The position numbers and the translations under genes are program-made. A stretch of DNA of 64,000 nucleotides, taken from NCBI RefSeq assembly GCF_000758625.1, contig NZ_CP009283.1:3483501-3547500 (forward strand). The letters are read 5' to 3'. The notes beneath the pieces are model-generated. The model did not search any database and had not been told where the DNA came from. It saw only the letters and a list, made by a program, of their open reading frames with translations. This DNA comes from Paenibacillus sp. FSL R7-0273 (GTDB lineage Bacteria > Bacillota > Bacilli > Paenibacillales > Paenibacillaceae). Positions 62,955 through 64,000 of the stretch are shown piece after piece; the first letter of the stretch is position 1; every line of letters starts with the position of its first letter.

Positions 62955-63226
62955 ATGTGTATAATAATGAAGACTCTACTTATGACAGGAGCTGACAGGA
63001 TAATGTAGGATTTTCTTGCGCTTATATAAAACGATAAAACAGTGTTCCGCGGGGCGTCTTTTGCTTTGCGTGTTTTATGCTTTATATGCAGGAAGGTCCT
63101 TTATCCTCTCACTCATAATAATAGCCTGAGCCGCCTTTTTCCTTGAGGACGGGTTAGCTGTATTTATTTGAGCTGTGAGAAGCTGGCCTTCTTGCAGCTC
63201 ATTTTATTTGTACAGGAGGTTATTAT
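62955..63226 (+). promoter_or_regulatory. long attenuator-like leader of the ABC-F gene
   Basis: TATAAT-like -10 (in GTGTATAATAATG, about 62,958) starts a leader of about 250 bases. It holds an outer pairing TAAAACA/TGTTTTA (about 63,040-63,076), a short possible leader frame of 13 codons (ATG 63077, stop after CACTCA) and, just before the ribosome site, the terminator hairpin at 63170-63210 (GAGCTG and AGAAG against CTTCT and CAGCTC, then ATTTTATTT). Such leaders control Lsa/Vga/VmlR-type ABC-F genes by ribosome stalling. No other gene is seen in 62,927-63,226. Confidence 0.55.
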
Positions 63227-64000
63227 ATGTCTTTGATTAATGTGACTAATCTGACTTTTGCCTATGACGGCAGCTACGATAATATTTTTGAGCAGGTGAG
63301 CTTTCAGCTGGATACGGACTGGAAGCTTGGCTTCACCGGCCGAAACGGAAGAGGGAAGACGACCTTTTTGAATCTGCTGCTCGGCAAATACGAATACAGC
63401 GGAACCATTTCCGCTAAGGTTGGCTTTGACTACTTCCCGTTTCCTGTAGAGCACCCGGAGTATTTGACGATGGATATATTCGATGAGATCTGTCCGGATG
63501 CGGAGCAGTGGCAGTTTGCCCGGGAGCTTTCTTTACTGCAGCTGGAAGCAGACGATGTGCTGTACCGCCCATTTGAAACACTCTCTAACGGGGAGCAGAC
63601 CAAAGTGCTGCTGGCCGCGCTTTTTCTGAAGGAAGACCGGTTTCTGCTGATTGATGAGCCTACCAACCATCTCGATATGGAGGCAAGACAGCTGGTAAGC
63701 CATTATCTCAAAAGTAAAAAAGGCTTTATCCTCGTATCCCATGACCGCGCTTTTCTGGATAACTGTGTGGATCATATTCTGTCCATCAACAAAACCGGAA
63801 TTGAGATTCAAAAGGGCAGCTTCTCCGACTGGTGGGACAATAAACAGCGTCAGGATGCCTATGAGCTGGCGGAGAACGACAAGCTGAAATCAGATATCAG
63901 GCGATTATCCGATGCGGCGAGACGAACCAGCGGCTGGTCGGATGAGGTGGAAAAAAGCAAAAACGGCACCCGTAACTCCGGCTCCAAGCTGGATAAGGGC
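63227..64000 (+). CDS. ABC-F ribosomal protection ATPase, Lsa-like (cut by window end)
   Basis: The first 258 residues are present with no stop before the window end. The first ATPase domain has Walker A GFTGRNGRGKTT near residue 40, signature LSNGEQTKV, Walker B LLIDEPTNHLD and the switch VSHDRAFLDN; the inter-domain linker begins at about 200 (DWWDNKQRQDAYELAEND). No membrane helices. The start MSLINVTNLTFAYDG closely resembles Lsa-family proteins, which remove lincosamides, pleuromutilins and streptogramin A from ribosomes. AGGAGG 6-7 bases before ATG 63227. Confidence 0.85.
   Translation, partial: MSLINVTNLTFAYDGSYDNIFEQVSFQLDTDWKLGFTGRNGRGKTTFLNLLLGKYEYSGTISAKVGFDYFPFPVEHPEYLTMDIFDEICPDAEQWQFARELSLLQLEADDVLYRPFETLSNGEQTKVLLAALFLKEDRFLLIDEPTNHLDMEARQLVSHYLKSKKGFILVSHDRAFLDNCVDHILSINKTGIEIQKGSFSDWWDNKQRQDAYELAENDKLKSDIRRLSDAARRTSGWSDEVEKSKNGTRNSGSKLDKG

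Overview
The window looks like a chromosomal segment of a Firmicute of the Paenibacillus group. Coding density is high and base composition moderate (around 50% G+C by eye). Shine-Dalgarno sequences are strong, TTG and GTG starts are frequent, and terminators are Gram-positive in type. The gene types fit: YesM/YesN two-component pairs, CUT1 sugar transporters without their own ATPase, GH38 and GH13 enzymes, KdpDE, an Lsa-type ABC-F protein. No tRNA, rRNA, CRISPR array or prophage is visible.

Layout. (1) 1-7,000: small accessory genes: a P-loop ATPase/kinase, a GNAT acetyltransferase, a compact PEP-utilising phosphotransferase, a HAD 5'-nucleotidase, an ABC half-transporter and an ArsR-type regulator. 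(2) 7,000-27,450: a carbohydrate region. A GH13 amylase and a debranching-type glucosidase lie behind their own promoter. A LacI regulator follows, with a 14-16 bp palindrome in front of both itself and two tandem GH38 alpha-mannosidases. Then come a lipoprotein plus two permeases of a CUT1 transporter (cre-like site at the promoter), a two-module FAD oxidoreductase and an internally repeated protein with phage-tail-like motifs. (3) 27,478-28,020: a 51-bp tandem repeat array with a 244-bp higher-order period. (4) 28,087-34,472: YesN/YesM pair, a peptide-binding protein without lipobox, and a fumarylacetoacetase-fold enzyme.

(5) 34,817-49,088 is the most notable part: a complete fermentative hydrogen module. 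In order it holds HydE, a 2-oxoacid (probably pyruvate):ferredoxin oxidoreductase as gamma-delta and alpha-beta fusions, the NuoE-like, NuoF-like and catalytic subunits of a trimeric [FeFe] hydrogenase, HydG, HydF, aspartate ammonia-lyase and a second, divergent HydF. Pyruvate oxidation would yield reduced ferredoxin, HydABC would combine ferredoxin and NADH electrons to make H2, and HydE/F/G would build the H-cluster. An Fnr-like palindrome sits at the distance from a -10 box expected for anaerobic activation. A second array of the 51-bp repeat family follows the operon.

(6) 49,400-64,000: an ECF sigma factor and its DUF4179-type partner, an NlpC/P60 hydrolase, an AT-rich and probably acquired polysaccharide deacetylase with three GBS-Bsp-like repeats, an AraC regulator diverging from an MFS exporter, a soluble chemoreceptor-like protein, KdpD/KdpE without kdpFABC, small AT-rich genes, and an Lsa-like ABC-F gene cut by the window end and preceded by a long attenuator-like leader.

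All calls are from reading sequence and translations; no database search was made.
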